Below are positions 46,696-58,649 of a stretch of DNA of 64,000 nucleotides, piece after piece; within the stretch, counting starts at the first letter, position 1, and every line of letters starts with the position of its first letter. The stretch is from NCBI GenBank assembly GCA_020310875.1, contig CM035406.1:87737664-87801663 (forward strand), written 5' to 3'. The stretch comes from Ceratopteris richardii (lineage: Eukaryota > Streptophyta > Polypodiopsida > Polypodiales > Pteridaceae). A program made the position numbers and the translations under genes. The notes under the pieces are model-generated. The model saw nothing but the letters and a program-made list of their open reading frames with translations. It had not been told where the DNA came from and did not search any database.

Positions 46696-47773
46696 TGAAA
46701 GAACTTGGAGAAGCTTGTAGAAGGTAGAAAAGTACGTTTCGAAGCGACGAAGTTTGGTCTAGCCAACTAGCACAAGACCAGCCCTTGAGCTTATGGAGAC
46801 TCAAATAGACCTTATAAGAATGTGATGAGTGCAAAGAAACACACTATGTACTTTGGAGCATCAAGGAGAATGATTCGATACAAAATAGATAGGTTCGCGG
46901 GTGGACTAGCTCAAAAAACTTACTATCTATGGAAGAGACAATGAACTTCAAATGCCCATAGAGACCAGCATGATTACAATTAGAAAAAATCCTTTTATGG
47001 GAGTGATACACATAGGCTTAGTGTATGGAATGCACAAAAGTATAAGGAATAAGCAAAATATGCTATAGGAATGAATGCGACATTCACCGGTGGTACTTCC
47101 TATTTTTCAGGAATACGTAGAGATTGACCCCGAGACAGAAAAACTTAGATTTCTCCCAATCTACTGAACCAAATGCTATGGAAATTTATAAGCATAAACT
47201 AGACACTAATAAATTTCCAATGAGCTATCTTGCACTCAATTGGGTGCTCTAGAGAGAGAGCAGCATCCTCTGCAATATTATTGTTGGCGAAGAAGATGAT
47301 GCAAAGAATTGAAGGAGCAAGACAATGATGGTCACAAGTGTATGTATATTGCTTCCATGTAATGTACGAGTTATTTCAAGTCTTTATATAGACTCTAGGA
47401 GTGTTCCACAACTTCTACAAGTGAAATTTGAATTCAAATGAAGGTGGGAATGGTTATTGGAGGGAATCAATTCACTTTCCTACAATCTAGGAAAAGTGAA
47501 GATCTAGTTTGATCTACTTTTAGGTGATTGATTGCTTCATTGAATGCAACTTCAACCACCACAAATTCATGGGATTTGGGCTCTATATTTCTACCTTTAC
47601 ATGTGTAAAGTTCAAGGCATTTACAAAGGTAAATGAACCATCAAAAATCTCTCAAAAAAATACAATAAATGAGCATAAGAAAAAGAACTCTCCAACGGAT
47701 ATTCTTTCGACGCGATAGCCTTTGATGTAGATCAAATCCACCTCAAGCATAGAGTAAGCTTGATGTTCCAATA
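46696..47773 (-). repeat. 3' LTR of copia element 6
   Basis: 1078 bp matching 51195-52271. Minus-strand TATA box at 47383-47390 with the AAATTTGAATTCAAAT palindrome at 47424-47439 upstream in element orientation. Confidence 0.92.
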
Positions 47774-47787
47774 GCTCCCCCTCAAGC
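47774..47787 (-). other. Polypurine tract of copia element 6
   Basis: The plus strand GCTCCCCCTCAAGC is the same tract as in elements 1 and 2, inverse complement. Confidence 0.88.
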
Positions 47788-47939
47788 TAAAGTATGCTTG
47801 AGTCTTCATTCTCTGATAGGTTGAATACCTGCCATAGCTTTGAATCTACAAAGCTTTATTCCATCAAGTGCCTTCGTCATCATATCTGCTACTTGCTTTT
47901 CAGTAGGAACAAAAGAAATGTCAATCTCCTTTGCCATGA

Positions 47940-50150
47940 GCTTCTCCATGATGAAGTGGTAATGGACTTATATGTGCTTGGTTCTCGCATGGAAAATAGG
48001 ATTTGCCGCTAGATGCATGGAACTTACATTATCTCCAAATATGTGAGGTTTGGAACACAAAAGTCCCAAATCTGTATACAATGCTTTTAACCATATTGCC
48101 TCTTGAGTTGCTATGGTCAAGCATCTATACTCTGCTTCAGTTGAGGATAAAGCAACTGTTGGTTGCTTCTTGGAACTCCATGACACTAGCTTCGAACCTC
48201 CAAATGCTTAGTAACCAGATGTACTTTTTCTATCATCCTTAGCTCTTGCCCAATCTGCATCTGAATAGATTTTGATATCCAAATTTGAAGAATAAGGATA
48301 GAATATACCTTTGTTGATTGTACCTTTGAGATACTTCAGTACTCTCTTAGCCGCATCCATGTGTGGTCTTCTCGGTGAGTGCATGAATTGACGAAGCACT
48401 CCCACACTATATGAGATGTCTGCCCTTGTATGAGTAGCATATATCAAGCTACCTACCAAGCTTTGATACTCTTTAATGTCTTCAATTTTCTCACCTTCAT
48501 AAACACTTAGTTTATGATTCATCTCCAAAGGTGTACCTGCAGGTTTAGTGTTCTCCATTTTGAACTTGAGAAGACGATCCTGAATGTATCTTCTTTGAGT
48601 CAAATACATTCCTTCATCTGTATATATCACCTGCATACCTAGGAAATATGTGAGCTCACCTAGGTCACTGATTTTGAACTCCTCTTGCATGTGTCTCTTG
48701 ATCCTTTGAATGCCATTTAGATAATCACCTGTCACAATAATATCATCTACATATACACATAGATAGATAACCTCATTGTGATCCCTTTTGATGAATAGAG
48801 AAGGATCTGAGCTGCTAGCTTTGAACCCTTGATCTTAAAGATATGTAACCAACCTATAATTCCAAGCTCTTGGAGCTTGTTTCAATCCATAGTGAATTGC
48901 TTGGTTGAAGGATTGAAGAACATGTAACCCATGTGAGTTGAATCATATCCAATAAACACTGCCTTTGTTGCCCTTTCATCTAGCTTAACTCTTATTTGTG
49001 ATGGTACATGAACATAAGCTAAACAACCAAAAACCTTGCAATGTCCAAGACTAGGTTTTCTTCCATGCCATGATTCATAAGGAGTCATACCTTGAAGTTA
49101 TTTGGATGGTAGTCTATTGACAAGGTACACAGCAGTTGAAATAGCTTCTACCCATAGATAATGTGGCAACTTCTTCTCTTCAAGCATTGTTCGGGCTGAT
49201 CCAACCAATGTCTTGTTTCTCCTCTCTGCAATTCCATTTAGTTGAGGAGAGTACCTAGTAGTCACTTCCCTTTTGATACCTTTGTCCTGCAAGAACTCAT
49301 CAAACTCTTTGGAGAAGTATTCTCCCCCTCCATCAGATTTGAGCTTCTTTAGTGATCTACCTATATGATTCTCCACATGTGCAAGATACTTCTTGAAGCA
49401 ATCAAACACTTCATTCTTACTCTTGATAAAGTATAGAATAGTCCATCTACTATGGTCATCAATAAACGAGACATAATACCTTGATCCTGTCAATGAAGGT
49501 TCTTGACTTGGTCCCCATACATCTCTATGTACTAAGTCCAATAAGTTGTTGTGGATGTAGCCTTTGTGGTTGAATGGTTGTCTTTGTGCCTTCCCAATCT
49601 GACATGCATCACACCTATTGATCATGTGTTGCTTTGATATGTTCGACAGTCCTAGAACACTTTGATCCCTGCATATATCCTTCAAGGTTCTTTCATTCAC
49701 ATGAGCAGGTCTCTTATGCCACACTTCAAGCTCACTTAGGGTTTGAGACCCAAAGTTGAATAGAGCTATGTTCCTGGTTTCTCCTACTTCAAAAGTAAAG
49801 AGCCTACCATGCTTCTCACCTCGGGCTATCTTTTTGAAGCCTTGACATGGATCTTCCACAAAAGCTCCATGTTGGGTAAACCTAAGTTGCAAGCCTTTTT
49901 CAACTATTTGGCCTACACTTATTAGGTTTTTAGTGATAGTGGGTACATAGAGAACCTTACTTAGAATGTTTGTCCTACCATTGGAAGCTTTGACATTACC
50001 AATCTTCTCCACATTGTGCTTTGTGTCATCCCCTGTTTGCACTTCATGTTTATGCTTTGGACTTTCCAAATCAGATAGAAGAGAAATGTTGCCTGCAATA
50101 TGATTCGAGCATCCTGAATCTATGTAGAACAAATGATCATCTTCTTTACC
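47940..50150 (-). mobile_element. pol region of copia element 6
   Basis: High to low: protease FYIDSGCSNHIAG near 50130; pre-integrase module near 49740-49590; integrase core near 49550-49110 (DVWGPSQEPSL, DDHSRW, NGIAERRNKTL); RT part and RNase H from about 48880 to 47940 (YFLGMQVIYTDEG, SSTEAEYRCL). It is less complete than family A pol and is treated as a fossil. Confidence 0.88.
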
Positions 50151-50169
50151 TTCTTTGTGGCTTAGATTC

Positions 50170-51172
50170 ATAAGAAGCAATGAGTCTTCATGTGGTTGAT
50201 CTTCTGAATAATTGTTGTAGTCCCTTCTATTATAGCTTCTATTGTTATTGTTGAAGTTGTATCCACCTGTGCCTCTATTGCTTCCATATCCACCTCTTCC
50301 ACTTCCTTTCTGGGTCTTCCCATTGAACCAGCAATTTTGAGTGGTGTGGTTGGTCTTATCGCATATGGCACAAGGTTGAACATTCTGACCTTTGGCTTTG
50401 TCTTGCTTTGGTCCTTTCTTCCCTTTCCACTTGCTCTTGCTTGAAGTTGGCTTGAGAAGTATCTTCTTCATCTTCTTCCTTCTTCTTGCCTTTCTGCTTC
50501 TTATCCTTCTTATCTATATATAGAGCACTAGTTGAATTACCATGATAAGAGTTACCTTCCTTTATGCTATTTTTGGCTTCTTGATTGAAGAGTTGTCCAA
50601 GAAAGATGTTGAAGTCTGGAGTTTGCACATCCATGATGAGATCATAAGCCGTAGTGAAGGGTTGCCATTGCTTATCACTTCGAATGCAAGTTGAGAATTT
50701 ACCTCATGATGACCTCTTCTTCAATTAGCTCTCCAATGGATGCTAACTGATTTGCAACCTCTTTGACCTTGGTAACAAACTTTGTGATGGTTTGTTTAGG
50801 TGTCTTCTTCATTTGGTTGAACTCGTTCCAAAGACGATTCTTTCTTGCTTTGGTACTAGTAGAAAAGAAAGTCTCGAGGGCATCCCAAGTCTCTTGAGAT
50901 GTCTTGCATCCTCTAATATGTGATAATACGAAGTCAAAGATAGAGTTTAGTATGTACGACCTTGCTTGAGCATCCCTTGTGCACCAAAGTGTGAGCTTAT
51001 CTGTCTCCTCTTGTGTAGGTCCTCCTTTGGATCTTGGAATAGGCATAGCTTCATCACCTGCTACAATCCCATAAAGATTTCTACCTTGCAAATAGGCCTC
51101 CATTCTGATTTGCGAAGCCGCGTAGTTGTGTCGATCAAGCTTCTCGATCATTGAGGGAAAGTCGTCACCCAT
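50170..51172 (-). mobile_element. gag region of copia element 6
   Basis: Starts MGDDFPSMIEKLDRHNYAAS at 51172. A capsid motif (TITKFVTKVKEVANQLASIGELI) and a Lys-rich stretch precede a CCHC knuckle near 50333-50374 (CAICDKTNHTTQNC). Confidence 0.87.
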
Positions 51173-51183
51173 CTCGATCTAAC

Positions 51184-51193
51184 TTTGATACCA
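51184..51193 (-). other. Primer binding site of copia element 6
   Basis: The plus strand TTTGATACCA corresponds to TGGTATCAAA on the element strand, a tRNA-iMet type site one base from the LTR. Confidence 0.82.
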
Positions 51194-51194
51194 C

Positions 51195-52271
51195 TAAAGG
51201 AACTTGGAGAAGCTTGTAGAAGGTAGAAAAGTGCGTTTCGAAGCGACGAAGTTTGGTCTAGCCAACCGGCACAAGAACAGCCTTTGAGCTTATGGAGACT
51301 CAAATAGACCTTATAAGCATGTGATAAGTGCAAAGAAACACACTATGTACTTTGGAGCATCAAGGAGAATGAGTCGATACAAAATAGATAGGTTCACGGG
51401 TCGACTAGCTCAAAAAACTTACTATCTATGGAAGAGAATGAACTTCAAATGCCCATAGCGACCAGCCTAATGAAAATTAGAAAAAATCCTTTTATTGGAG
51501 TGATACACATAGGGTTCAGTGTATGAAATGCACAAAATTATAAGGAATAAGCAAAATATGCTATAGGAATGAATGCGACATTCACCAGTGGTACTTCCTA
51601 TTTTTCAGGAATACGTAGAGATTGAACCCGAGACAGAAAAACTCAGATTTCTCCCAATCTACTAAACCAAATGCTATGAGAATTTATAAGCATAAACTAG
51701 ACACTAATAAATTTCCAATGAGCCATCTTGCACTCAATTTGAGGCTCTAGAGAGAGAGCAGGAGCCTCTGCGAGATTACCATTGGTGAAGAAGATGATGC
51801 AGAGAATTGAAGGAGCAAGACAATGATGGTCACAAGTGTATGTATATTGCTTCCATGTAATGTACAAGTGATTTCACGTCTTTATATAAACTCTAGGAGT
51901 GTTCCACGACTTCTACAAGTGAAATTTGAATTCAAATGAAGGTAGGAATGGTTGTTGGAGGGAATCAATTCACTTTCCTACAATCTAGGAAAAGTGGAGA
52001 TCTAGTTTGATCTACTTTTAGGTAATTGATTGCTTGATTGAATGCAACTTCAACCACCACAAATTCGTGGGATTTGGGCTCTATATTTCTACCTTTACAT
52101 GTGTAAAGTTCAAGGCATTTACAACAGTAAATGAACCATCAAAAATCTCTCAAAAAAATACAATAAATGAGCATAAGAAAAAGAACTCTCCAACGGATAT
52201 TCTTTCGATGCGATAGCCTTTGATGTAGATCAAATCCACCTCAAGCATAGTGTAAGCTTGATGTTCCAACA
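51195..52271 (-). repeat. 5' LTR of copia element 6
   Basis: 1077 bp ending GTTCCAACA. Minus-strand TATA box at 51881-51888; palindrome at 51922-51937. Confidence 0.92.
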
Positions 52272-52787
52272 CTTTCATCCTTGTGTTGGCTAGTTGTCTC
52301 CTTAGATAAGCTTTCCTAGCAGGGTTTCTACTCTAATAGAGATTCTCTAACTCCAACCAAGCATGATGAGAACTTTTAGATGACCTGATCTGGCGTATAA
52401 TATGCCTCTTGACTCCCATAGCAATATATGAAAGTGCTAAAGCATCCCTTGAATCCCATCTAGATTGCTCTTCTATAGGAAATAATCTGGTAGTAGTACA
52501 GACTCCTAATGATGAAAGAGTTTCTTCTTCTTCACTAACCTCCTATTGAGCAGAAATAAGAACAATAGGTCTTCTAGAAGATGAAGTAGCCTCTTCTTTG
52601 ACTTTTCTTGGCCTTGGATAAGTGCCATTGACAATATTCCATAAGTCCTTAGATACTAAAAAATTCATCATCATAAAACTCCACATTGGATTGGAAAATT
52701 AGAAGTGCCCTCAGTCTTGTCTTCATTCTCAAATCTATAGTCACTCATCCTATAAAGGGTGTATGTGGACTATGATCTAATACCAAA
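52272..52787 (-). mobile_element. gag N-terminal remnant and leader of copia element 5
   Basis: Decayed minus-strand gag sequence continuing from 46695. A tRNA-iMet-like primer site lies in inverse complement at about 52771-52785 (ends AATACCA) just before the LTR. Confidence 0.75.
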
Positions 52788-53105
52788 TGTTGGTATTCCA
52801 AGGTCTGAATACCATATTTTGGAAGTGGTAGTGGGCCACAATAACAATAAATCATAGGTTTGTAGGATCTTCCAACAGATGAACCTTAACATACACACTT
52901 TAAGACTCAAAAATAGATGACTGAGAGATAGAGAGAGAATAGACAAGATTTCAAGTGTAACGATAATCTATGAGGCTCATCTACAATATCTATATTTGAA
53001 TGTCAAATTACAATGTGTGAATATGATACAAATTGACAATATCTGTATCTAGATAGAAAAAGGAACTAGATACAAGAGATTGTATGCCTTAGAGGTATGA
53101 AGAGA

Positions 53106-53141
<36 letters not shown>

Positions 53142-53488
53142 ATATGGAGGATACGAACAATAGTTGTTTTTTAGCAAACCCAAATTCTGATCAACCTAAA
53201 TTAGTAAGGAGTGACCTAGCAAGTAAGAACGGAAATAGACTTGCTACTCACAGTAAATCAACAATGGATGTTGATGGTAAGCTAGTAGAATCTCCTCTAG
53301 ATAATCACGAAGATGTAGACCACAATTCCTCTAGGATTGTGAGAACTCCTCCTCCAAGATGACCTCCAATATCTCCTCAAAGCTTGAGAAGATTGATCAC
53401 CTCCAAGTTGCAAGCACTCTTGCTAGATCATGTGTGATGATTACATAATGAACCTTGCTCCTCTTTTTATAGTTTTAGAGAAAAGTTC
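52788..53488 (-). repeat. 5' LTR of copia element 5, inner part
   Basis: Matches the 42683 LTR; includes a (GT)n/(GA)n tract at about 53105-53140 absent from the partner. Interrupted by the solo LTR at 53489. Confidence 0.88.
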
Positions 53489-54516
53489 TGTTGAGCCCAT
53501 AAAAGTCATATTGGTCAAAGTCAACTGCAATCAAAGTCAAAGTTCAAAGTCAACCTAGTCAAAGTCAACAAAGTCAAGGTCAAAGTCAACAGGTGCAAAG
53601 TCAAGTGCTAAAGTGCAGGTGTGAAAGTGCATAGGTAGTGCACAATTAATTGTCCACAAAGGGTAAATTGGAGAAAGTGGGTTGAAGGTTGCAGAGGTAT
53701 TTCTCTAATTTCCCTAAGGTTCAAAGTGTTTTTAAAGTGTTTTGGAAGGTTCAGGTGAACGCTCCCTTATGTGCACATTTGAAGAGTTAAAAGGAAAATG
53801 TGAAGGTATGTGAAGCGGCAGCGTACGCAGAAGTGAAATTATGGCCCCCCAATTAAAATTTTTGGTTTTAGTCTAAAGTCACTACAGGACAAAACAGGGA
53901 GTCGTTGGCTACCCACTTGTGAAGACAATCTTGAGACATCAAAGTGAGCACCAAGATACTATTGCAGTTAGGAGCGTACATGAATCGTCACTCAATTCAA
54001 GGCAAGGACTATTCTTGGACCATCCTAAGTGTAAGCAAGAGTGAGCACAGTCTAAGCAAGGCAAGAGAGAGAAGTGAAAGAGACACACAGTGTGCGACGC
54101 AGAGAAGTGAAGTGCAAGGTGTGCATGAAGAGTGACCAAGGAAATGTGCAGAGGAGTGGTAAGCTAGTCCCCCAAGGATCCCAAGGTCTCATTGAAGTGT
54201 GCGCATGCCGACAGAAGGTATCCATCCCTCCCTCTTAGTGGAAGCTTGGTGCAAGGTGTGCACAAGTGCAGGCTTGGAGAAGGTGGAGGTTTGGTGCAGA
54301 GGAGGCCGGCAACAACAAGCCCCTTGGGTATTTTGTATTTTGTAATTGAGCACTCTCTGGGATTTTGCACAGAAGCATTGGATTGTATTGTGCTTCACAT
54401 TGTATTTGTCTTAGTATAATCAATTGGCAAAGGCTTGTAGTGTGTATCTTTCTTATTTTCTTTCCCTTTTCTCCTACAAACACTCAAATCTCTTCTTGTG
54501 CAAGAATCCCCCAACA
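53489..54516. mobile_element. Solo LTR inserted in an LTR of element 5
   Basis: 1028 bp beginning TGTTGAGCCC and ending CCCCAACA, i.e. TGTTG/CAACA ends. It is flanked by AGTTC (53484-53488) and AGCTC (54517-54521), one mismatch. The partner LTR at about 43302 carries the uninterrupted site. There is no internal sequence, so it is best read as a solo LTR left by LTR-LTR recombination. Its 5' part is rich in GTCAAAGT repeats (about 53515-53605). Family unknown; strand not determined. Confidence 0.85.
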
Positions 54517-54521
54517 AGCTC

Positions 54522-54829
54522 TAAAAGCACAATGATAAAAAACTATGGACATGGTCTAAAATCTTTCCACCATGCATTGATTTTGAAAAGCAAAATAAAA
54601 CAACTACTGTGATCACTAAATCGGCACTACTGCTGCCTTGATCTTTCAACAAAAATACTTCACGTGCCATCGCACTACAGACAGGGATTGAACATGCACT
54701 ATATGAATGGGAGTATTATGTTTTATCCATGTAGGTACACCGATTTGTTGTGACAAAATTCTACATAATATATTATATACTAACTATACTTGAAGATTTT
54801 TGGACAACTTGTATGACATTTCTCCGACA
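54522..54829 (-). repeat. 5' LTR of copia element 5, outer part
   Basis: Continues the interrupted LTR and ends CTCCGACA, followed by the ATTAC duplicate at 54830-54834. Confidence 0.88.
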
Positions 54830-54834
54830 ATTAC

Positions 54835-55990
54835 TTTGGTAAACAATAATCCCAAACTTCATAAATACATAGAACAAAATCAAACAACAAACTAACAACA
54901 TCGAAATGCATGAGCTTTTGTGCCCGAAGCACCGCTAGCAAAAGAACCCATCATTGTACAACCTCATGAATCCCCTTGTGTAGTGGCCCTCGTACATCTT
55001 TATATTAGATTTACCAAAATGTTACATTATTATAGTCTTGCATTTTTTATCACGAATGTTCACTGGAATAATTTAGAAAACTATGGTTTTTACAAGAATA
55101 AATATCAACAGTCTAATACTTCAAAAAAACTACCAATAGGCCAACTTCAAGTTGCAAAACCAAATTAAAAAGCTCCAAGCCAAGATCGCTGATAGTAGGG
55201 TAGCCAATAACAATCTAGTAGATGTACCATAGAGAACCAAAATAATCCTAGTACTTTAAATGATTACATGAGGAAGCAGTCAGACAGTAGTAGGGCAGCC
55301 AACAACAATCTAGTAGATGTACCATAGAGAACCAAAATATTCCCAGTACTTTAAATGATTATATGAGGAAGCAGTCAGCAAAATTGATCAAGCATTAAAA
55401 CATGCCAGTAACTTGAAAGAGGCCAACTATTGGCATTTGTAGACCAATACCAAATTAGCCCTCCAATCTATGGCTCTACAAGCTACACTCAATAAAATGC
55501 AGTACGAGCTCTAATAGTCGCAACAGAAAAAGGAATTATTGCATCAAATTGCTTATTCCCTATAAGATACCAACACTGATTTATCCATTGAAGTCACTCA
55601 TCTCACCACATAGTCACTCATGTCAATGTCGAAGCTACTCTCCCATAGACTCTCCTGTAATAGACCAACACCACCAAGGATTAAGCCATCTTGAAGGCTT
55701 GCACCAAGAAGAAAAAGAGAAAGAATGTTCTTTAGCAAGATTTTTACTTGTAGGAAGAATTTGTTGTTTAGTTGGTTGGAGCCCAAAGTAAGGTAAAACA
55801 GTTATTTCCATAGCAACCACTAGCAGAGAAGAATCCAATGATGCAATTCTACTAAACCCTCATCAAGTCCAGAAACTATTGAAGATGCTTGTAAAAAAAA
55901 TACAAGTAACCTTTTAGGAAGCCAAGGACTCTAAGGGTAAGGTTAACAATCACCATTGTATTGGCATGTATTTCCATTAGCTTTTGCCAT
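54835..55990. other. Unassigned degenerate sequence
   Basis: No supported gene. On the plus strand a decayed Gln/Leu-rich, coiled-coil-like stretch is visible near 55400-55560 (LALQSMALQATLNKMQYEL), possibly a broken element protein. It contains the tandem duplication at 55194-55378. Confidence 0.4.
55194..55378. repeat. 95-bp tandem duplication
   Basis: Two copies (from 55194 and 55289) of a unit starting AGTAGGG and ending AAGCAGTCAG, differing at a handful of bases. Local duplication inside unassigned sequence. Confidence 0.9.
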
Positions 55991-55999
55991 GTGTATTTT

Positions 56000-58220
56000 C
56001 CATTATCTTTGGTTGGATCAATGACATGTGGTGATAGGTTACTCATTCTTCTTTTGCTAATGGCTATCTTATCTTGATTGCTCAGTTTATAGGGGATACT
56101 CTGCTGAATTTTTCACATGTACTTAGTCATTTTGGAGAATTTGGGAGTAGGTTTATGTACATGGTTGTGTACATGCTAGATGCATGGATATGCAAATGGT
56201 TATATGATGGATGGTTAAATGTTGGTTTACGTTCATGGTTATATGAGAGATGGTTCACATGGTTTCTTCTTCCATGAGACATTTATGATGTGAGTTATCC
56301 ATATGGATATGTAGGTTTGATGCTATTGGTGATAAGGTATTGTCTAGGCTCTCATTACATTCCTACTCTCTTTGCTTCTCAGCATGTTACCCTCTCTATT
56401 TGATGGCAATGAATTCTCGAAACGGAAATATCAAATGTGGCATACATTGGTTCGTGCATGGTTACATTATATGTGCATAGAGATGCAGAGAGGCATCATG
56501 GCATGTCTGACCACATATGGATGGATATGTATGCATTGACTAGCTCCAGTGTCCAGTTACATCTTGTGGATTATATATATGAGTCGTTGATGCATGAAGA
56601 GATGAGTAGGGCTGAGACCACATGACATATATGTGAGTCCATTGACTAATGTGAGACATAGATGATGTTCACAGCTTCAATGTAAGAGTTGTGGTCATGA
56701 GGACCATACTAAAAGTTGCTTCAGGCAGATGCAATGATGATGTCAGAGAAATGCACATGATGCACATCAGGTAGTGGTTTCAAGAGAGGCTTTGATAGTT
56801 GATTATATTAGTGATGGTGATATCACTTTCTTTTATGATTCATCTCAAGATTCCTCTTGTTCATTGGAAAGCACACAATTGGCTTGGTTCCTTGATGTAG
56901 TAGTCACTTTCCATGTTACTCTAATTCACGAGTGATTTTGTTGATTCTCAGGTAAGAGTCATGGATGTGTGCACATGCTTGATGTTATGACATATGACAT
57001 TGACAATGCAAGAGATATATACCTTATGCTACCCAGTAGAGCATCATTTACACGTAGAAGTGTACATTATGTGCCTTCATTCCCTATGAGTTTGATTTGA
57101 GTTAGCTAGTTATAGAAGAGCATGTTTTATATGTTCCTTGGTGAGCATCGTTTTTACTTGTAGTTGTGACAATGTATGCTTGTCATAGGTGCTAGAATTG
57201 GGCATAAGTATCCACTACAATTAATCCATGTGAGAGACAGTCTCATCTCAATGGGAGTTCAAACATATATGTAGTGTGAAACTAGTCATGTATCATTTTA
57301 TCTACCTATAGATAGGTCTATAATCATTCAAGATGCATATGCATCATAGGATTTAGATCCTTAGATGGATCCACATATAGGACATGCTCTGGATGCTCAT
57401 GATGCTTATGTAGAGCATGATTTTAATGATCATGTGGATGTTCATATGGAGCACACTTTGGATGATCATTTGAATGCTTTAGAGCATGATTTGGATGCTC
57501 ATGTAGAGCATTGTGATGATAATCAATTAGAGTTTGATCATGAGCTAACCTTGTTATTGATTTTGTGTAGTTAGCTCATGTAGAGCATGATGATATACTT
57601 GGTGTGCTTAAGCAAGATAGCTCTTATGATACATAGTGTCTAGTAGAGAATATTAGCTCTCAAGATGCATAGCTAGACACATCCTAGGTTGAGAGGCTGG
57701 TTGATTTGGATGTTGAGGAGTTAGTGGTTATGCAAAAACGCTTGAATTCTCTTATGCCAGATGTTGACATAGATATGTCAAGACAAGTTGGTCTTGGTGA
57801 TGGTGTTTTGGATGCCTTAGATACAAGCATGGTTGGCATGGTTAGGTTAACCAAAACACCATAGGTTTTGTCAGCATTTGGAAGTCTATTATTCAAGTTC
57901 TTATGCTCAAGACCAAACATTGCAATTGCTCTTGGAGCATTTGCACTTGGAGTTAACAGTCATGGAATGATTGACATGAGTGTAGAGCAAGTGGGAGCTT
58001 TGCAAGAACTCATTAGTTCTTGCATTAGCTAGATGTGAGCTCGACTCTTGCTCATATAAGTCTATAGTAGTTTGACGTTCATGGATACAACTTGTTTGAG
58101 GCAGTTGGTGTACATTGATCATTATCTGTTGAGATTAATACTCTTCCTGTACAGTGTTGTATAGTCCTACATCATTATTTGTATGCCACTTATGATCACA
58201 TTGACCCTTAAGTGGGAGAT
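56000..58220 (+). mobile_element. Degenerate LTR-retroelement interior
   Basis: A plus-strand relic. A zinc-knuckle-like remnant (CKSCGHEDHTKSC) is readable near 56690-56730, downstream of a gag-like stretch near 56440-56625. The block ends in a purine tract (AAGTGGGAGAT) directly followed by TGTTGGGG at 58221. No protease, RT or integrase is recognised, so it may be a gag-only non-autonomous element or a much decayed one. Many breaks. Confidence 0.5.
57365..57574 (+). repeat. His/Asp-rich degenerate repeat
   Basis: An open stretch encoding a repeated acidic and histidine-rich motif of about 10 residues (LDAHDAYVEHDF, LDDHLNALEHDL, LDAHVEH), based on a roughly 30-bp unit containing GAGCATGATTTGGATG. 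It lies within the relic, has no known domain and is probably part of an old element protein. Confidence 0.5.
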
Positions 58221-58560
58221 TGTTGGGGATTTAAGCATCATGTAACTTTACCTCTATGATCATATACATATATCTTTTATAGAACATTGTCTGAAAATAT
58301 CATTATGTGGGTTTCGAGGCTCTCATGCATGTGTGTTCATCTTTCCTCTCTTATCTCTCACTCCATCTCCTCCTTGCTCCTCTTGTTCAACCCACTAAAA
58401 GCCTTCAATAACTCCACTAGTTCTTCCATTGATAATGAGGGTTTTGAAATGGTGCTAGTCGAGTATTGTAAACCCTTGTAGAGATTTGAAAGTTCCAATC
58501 TTCTCCTAGGTATCCTCCATGTTGATGCATATTCTCGCACATTGATATAGGGTTTTTGGA
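58221..58560 (+). repeat. Putative 3' LTR start of the relic at 56000-58220
   Basis: TGTTGGGGATTTAAGC follows a purine tract, the usual junction of interior and 3' LTR. The right end of the LTR is not identified and no partner LTR is seen in the window. Confidence 0.5.
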
Positions 58561-58649
58561 TCTTTTAGGTACACATATGATCTAAATTTTCCACTCAAAA
58601 GACCATTTAGAAACAAAGACACTATATTTTCCTAAGTTGGTAGTTTGAG

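Larger units (their letters stand above)
46696..52271 (-). mobile_element. Copia element 6, nested in gag of element 5
   Basis: A minus-strand copia fossil of 5576 bp. LTRs are 46696-47773 and 51195-52271 (1078 and 1077 bp), with about 5% divergence by hand count. Flanking 5-mers CTTTG and CTTTC form a target duplication with one mismatch. Gag and pol belong to the same broad group as family A and element 3. It is shorter than its relatives and broken, with about five interruptions. Confidence 0.93.
42683..54829 (-). mobile_element. Copia element 5, host of element 6 and a solo LTR
   Basis: A minus-strand copia fossil with a perfect ATTAC target duplication. The left (3') LTR is 42683-43614. 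The right (5') LTR is 52788-54829, enlarged by a solo-LTR insertion. Internal sequence is 43615-46695 plus 52272-52787, split by element 6. LTR divergence is about 7-8% over the compared 320 bp. It is badly broken, with many interruptions, and is the oldest datable element here. Its pol differs clearly from family A, so it is a different copia family. Confidence 0.92.

Noticed and set aside
47524-47718. Repeated frame at 52034-52216
   Set aside because: LTR sequence of copia element 6 in both places.
54189-54419. Overlapping frames near 54200-54480 as a host gene
   Set aside because: They fall within the solo LTR and show no conserved domain.
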